Of a DNA stretch of 64,000 bases, positions 62,201 to 64,000 are shown in pieces. The stretch covers positions 1 through 64,000 of the forward strand of contig CAMWKO010000014.1 of assembly GCA_947174885.1 (NCBI GenBank), read 5' to 3'. The notes beneath the pieces are model-generated. The model did no database searches. It was not told the DNA's origin and worked only from the letters and a program-made list of their open reading frames with translations. Every line of letters begins with the position of its first letter. Position 1 is the first letter of the stretch. The translations under genes were made by a program, and so were the position numbers. The DNA comes from an uncultured Clostridia bacterium. GTDB taxonomy: Bacteria; Bacillota; Clostridia; Lachnospirales; Lachnospiraceae.

Positions 62201-64000
62201 ATGGAAAACAAAAAGAATAAGATGTGTTCTACGTTTGTAAAACGAGTTGTTTCAAATATAGGAGCTCAGAGTAACAATTTTGTAATTATAAAGCATTACG
62301 GATCCTTTGGTATTTTTTCAGAGGATGCTAAAAATGCTATGATTGCGTACCCGGAGGTGTATATATCTTATCATCAGTTTGACAACAATGAGATGGTAGG
62401 AACCTATGAACCATTCTTAAATATTATTAAAAATGTATATCTTAAATATTATTTTAAGGAATCAATAGATGAATTTCTAGGTGAATTTGATATTTATCAA
62501 TTACAAAAGTCTTTTTTTAAATCATATATTGAAAGCGGTTCATGTATGAGAACAGAACCCTTTATTTTGGATGAAATAGAGTTTGAAAAAGAAAAGATGA
62601 ATGAATCTGTGGCTAATATTATTATGGCTCTAAGCAACAGACATCCAATGCTTATTATGATAAATAATCTGCATATGGCATCCAAATCTACAATTTCATT
62701 ATTATATTATTTATCTAGCTGTGAAGGAAATAAAAATATTGGAATTATAGCAACCTACAATGATTTAAAGAATGTGATACCATGTGTAAGTGATATATGG
62801 ATTAAATATATAAGCAAAATGAATGAAATAGGCTGTATATATGAAGGTGGAACATATCAGGTAGGTAAAAATGAAGAAAGTGAAGCGTTTACATTTGAAA
62901 GTAAGAAGACCTTTGAATATTTAATTAAGCTTAAGGCGATGTATTATGCACTTGATTTAGAACAGGCAGAATATTATCTGTCAAAGATATATAATAAGCT
63001 TGAGATTGAAAAAGTTAATATTGAAATAGAATGTAAAATGGAAATCTATGGACTTTATGCAATGATTTCTACGTATCTGGATGATATTCCAAATGCACAG
63101 TTGTTGTGTAACAACTTAAAAGAATTAATAGATGAGCATCCATCATTAAAGTTTGAATATGAGTATAATTATATTTTAACATATACACATATTTACAGTG
63201 GAAAACTGGAAAAGGCACAAAAATGCATAAACAAGTGTAAAAATATTGCCAAACAGATAAAAAGTGATATTGATATTTTTAAAGCAGAACTGCTTAGCAT
63301 TATGAATGAAATGTCCGGATGGCATAATGTCTATTTCTTTATGAGAGATACGGATGTATCTGATGAATTTATCGAAAAGATGCAGGATTATGGTTATTTT
63401 AATCACTTGGCATATATCTATATTTTTTCATATGACAATGGAATTGATTCCTTTAAAAATATTAAGCATATAGAAGATTTAGATGATAAACTTGTAAAGT
63501 TTTCAGAAGGAATTGATTTAGCCACTAATTTTGGAAATTCATTTTTAGTACTTAAAGGATATAAGAAGAATATTATGCTTTGCTCTAACTATGGCTTATT
63601 TCATGTAGCAAAGTATTATTATTCAAAATGTGAAAACATCATTGGTGATACTGATGATGTTACATTAGCAGAAATAAGAAACGGTTTGGGATATATAAAT
63701 TGTACTACCCACAATTTTATTAAAGCCAATAAATCATATAACCAGGCATTAGATATATATATGAAGAAGGATATGATTGATGCAGTAGGTGAAACTCTTT
63801 ATAATATGTCAATTAACTGCATTGTTGCAAATGATTTTTCAAAAGCATACAGTTATTTGCTGTTATGTGTTAGAATTATCAAAACATTACGATTAAATGA
63901 TTTAAGAGTATGTAATCTTGCCAAGGTTTTTGGTCTGCTTGCATTATGTAGTGCCAGATTATCGCTTGAATATAATTGTATATTGTATCTGGATACATGT
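62201..64000 (+). CDS. Large TPR-like protein with degenerate STAND/AAA-like N-terminal region, incomplete at window end
   Basis: Open frame of 600 codons translated by hand from ATG 62201 with no stop to the window end (absent from the ORF track for that reason); MLIMINNLHMASKSTISLLYYLSS, then repeated helical TPR-like segments. Confidence 0.75.
   Translation, partial: MENKKNKMCSTFVKRVVSNIGAQSNNFVIIKHYGSFGIFSEDAKNAMIAYPEVYISYHQFDNNEMVGTYEPFLNIIKNVYLKYYFKESIDEFLGEFDIYQLQKSFFKSYIESGSCMRTEPFILDEIEFEKEKMNESVANIIMALSNRHPMLIMINNLHMASKSTISLLYYLSSCEGNKNIGIIATYNDLKNVIPCVSDIWIKYISKMNEIGCIYEGGTYQVGKNEESEAFTFESKKTFEYLIKLKAMYYALDLEQAEYYLSKIYNKLEIEKVNIEIECKMEIYGLYAMISTYLDDIPNAQLLCNNLKELIDEHPSLKFEYEYNYILTYTHIYSGKLEKAQKCINKCKNIAKQIKSDIDIFKAELLSIMNEMSGWHNVYFFMRDTDVSDEFIEKMQDYGYFNHLAYIYIFSYDNGIDSFKNIKHIEDLDDKLVKFSEGIDLATNFGNSFLVLKGYKKNIMLCSNYGLFHVAKYYYSKCENIIGDTDDVTLAEIRNGLGYINCTTHNFIKANKSYNQALDIYMKKDMIDAVGETLYNMSINCIVANDFSKAYSYLLLCVRIIKTLRLNDLRVCNLAKVFGLLALCSARLSLEYNCILYLDTC

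Overview
AT-rich window from a low-GC Firmicute, most likely Lachnospiraceae (inferred from gene content and codon style; not tested). It is mostly chromosomal housekeeping sequence: gdhA, a lysine riboswitch with dapA/dapB, nadE, addB/addA, malQ with a LacI-type regulator, dapF/murE/asnB, trkA/trkH, two ferrous-iron (feo) loci with a DtxR-type repressor and a ZIP transporter, a PurF-like protein, a DEAD-box helicase, argC, trxA/trxB, degV, gltX/uvrD-like, cobO-like and a split transketolase. I saw no rRNA, tRNA, CRISPR array, prophage or transposase. The most unusual signal is a dispersed, non-coding, MITE-like intergenic repeat. Its terminal inverted repeats read GAGTTTCCGTATTTTTATTTTTAGCTTCAAAAAG...(reverse complement). 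It has three full-length or near full-length copies (8.4, 34.2, 61.7 kb), a minimal copy (8.69 kb) and several partial copies. In the three long copies a central hairpin keeps its apical sequence (about GAAAGTTCACTTTC) while the stem below differs in sequence yet stays self-complementary, which suggests conserved structure. Other points worth checking: a DtxR-like box over the -10 of a strong promoter ahead of the second feo operon, a PurF-like protein lacking the catalytic N-terminal Cys, a degenerate STAND-like TPR protein running off the window end, an Asn-rich lipoprotein, sporulation/germination-type genes, and two unexplained structured leaders. All calls were made by eye from the sequence; no database searches or folding programs were run.
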